From NCBI GenBank assembly GCA_015832175.1, contig WJXW01000002.1, positions 2,356,001 to 2,420,000 on the forward strand: a stretch of 64,000 nt of DNA, given 5' to 3'. A program made the position numbers and the translations under genes. Below the pieces are notes generated by a model, which saw only the letters and a list, made by a program, of their open reading frames with translations, did no database searches and was not told the origin of the DNA. Source of the DNA: Paraphaeosphaeria minitans. Lineage: Eukaryota > Ascomycota > Dothideomycetes > Pleosporales > Didymosphaeriaceae. How positions within the stretch are numbered: the stretch's first letter is position 1; every line of letters begins with the position of its first letter. Below, piece after piece: positions 63,413 to 64,000 of this stretch.

Positions 63413-64000
63413 GAAGAGAAGGATACTGAATTGAAGCATGTCCGTCCATGCTTGGATTCATCGCCGTTGTCAGAAGTGCAATCTTGGAACTCCGATTCGG
63501 GCTCTTCGTATCCGTCCGTGAACCGATCGTCCACCCGCCGCAGAGACTCTGGCAATCCGGAGAGTATCATTGAGGCGCGCCCAGCGCCCCCGAGTTGGAA
63601 CTTGAAAGGCCTCACGACATGGCGGAGAGTTGACTCGCGGGTGTTTCCGTACTTTGAAAACGGGTGGCCGTTACCAGTCAACATACACTTCTCAAATCCG
63701 GATCCATTCCACCAGCTTCACAGTGCGCACCGTCTAGCACGACTTTACCCTCCACCGCCTTGCTCGCCTTGCTCACAGCCGCAGCCTTTCACCTGGGAAC
63801 TGGATCACGATACAGCCTCCAAGAACTTTGGCTGCGGTACCAGCTTGTGCTAGTCCAATCGTTGGCAACAAGTGGTCACGGAACGGCATTTTTCATCTTC
63901 ACAGTACGTCTTTCTTACGGTGGACGCAACATACCAACCCACGTCACACTACCCTTCCCATGACGCATGTCTTCTTCATGCACACTGTTGTAAAATAGGT
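63413..64000. other. Right-hand flank, no supported gene
   Basis: Open frames in both directions (63431-63853 and 63664-63963 on +, 63409-63684 on -) overlap and none starts with an ATG in good context or shows a known family. This may be the 3' untranslated region of the regulator followed by an exon of a gene extending beyond the window. Confidence 0.45.

Noticed and set aside
63431..63853. 140-codon + strand frame at the right edge
   Set aside because: It begins without an ATG directly after the regulator's stop. It could be part of another gene running out of the window, but nothing supports it.
1..64000. tRNA, rRNA, transposon or virus-like sequences
   Set aside because: I looked for T-loop/A-box patterns, transposase or reverse-transcriptase motifs and long terminal repeats on both strands and saw none I could support. 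A tRNAscan and a repeat-library search would be decisive.

Overview
The window is nuclear DNA of a filamentous ascomycete (Pezizomycotina; a dothideomycete is my guess but not shown). The evidence is many short spliceosomal introns (about 41-190 bp, GT...AG with CTAAC/CTGAC-like branch sites), genes on both strands without operons, fungal-type proteins (Zn2Cys6 regulator, DCL1-type Dicer, fungal hamartin, GID8, ASA1), and gene-poor spacers full of micro- and minisatellites. I found no rRNA, tRNA, CRISPR array, transposon or virus-like gene. Exon joins were worked out by hand from splice signals, reading phase and remembered family motifs. Every multi-exon model given here sums to a multiple of three, except the frame-disrupted gene at 12952.

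Layout: 1-1546 is the 3' part of the ubiquitin-activating enzyme gene UBA1. 3308-7477 holds two unrecognised genes (one with a CTCTCC microsatellite). 8232-12651 holds PPG1 phosphatase (+), uridine kinase URK1 (-) and GID8 (+). 12952-14451 holds two weak hypothetical genes, one frame-disrupted. 14639-15995 is a minisatellite block. 16749-18254 is a conserved-looking unknown. 19342-20586 is the PP2A catalytic subunit and 21184-24163 is MCM6. 25260-26363 is eIF2B alpha (GCN3, -), 26975-28628 an aldehyde dehydrogenase (+), and 28871-33613 a giant membrane-anchored coiled-coil protein with NPF repeats (-). 34467-36052 is a secreted M28 aminopeptidase and 37831-38632 a HAD phosphatase-like protein (both -). 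40269-40829 is an LPMO-like secreted protein (+), 41095-42681 a DAO-type FAD oxidoreductase (-) and 43508-48569 a Dicer (-). 49107-50259 is TAP42 (+), 50394-51401 an SGNH esterase with a 10-nt microexon (-), 54095-57330 TSC1/hamartin (+), 58796-60545 ASA1 (-) and 61215-63412 a Zn2Cys6 transcription factor (+).

How the genes relate: most are ordinary housekeeping genes with independent promoters in divergent or convergent pairs. Several belong to nutrient/TOR signalling: PP2A and PPG1 catalytic subunits, their shared regulator TAP42, TSC1, ASA1 (ASTRA/TTT), eIF2B alpha and GID8. They are interspersed with unrelated genes, so chance is the simplest explanation. I saw no convincing new multi-gene system. 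The most unusual signals are in gene structure: a 10-nt microexon, very small first coding exons, stop-free introns of length 3n, AAG 3' splice sites and one frame break. The minisatellites are the other unusual signal.
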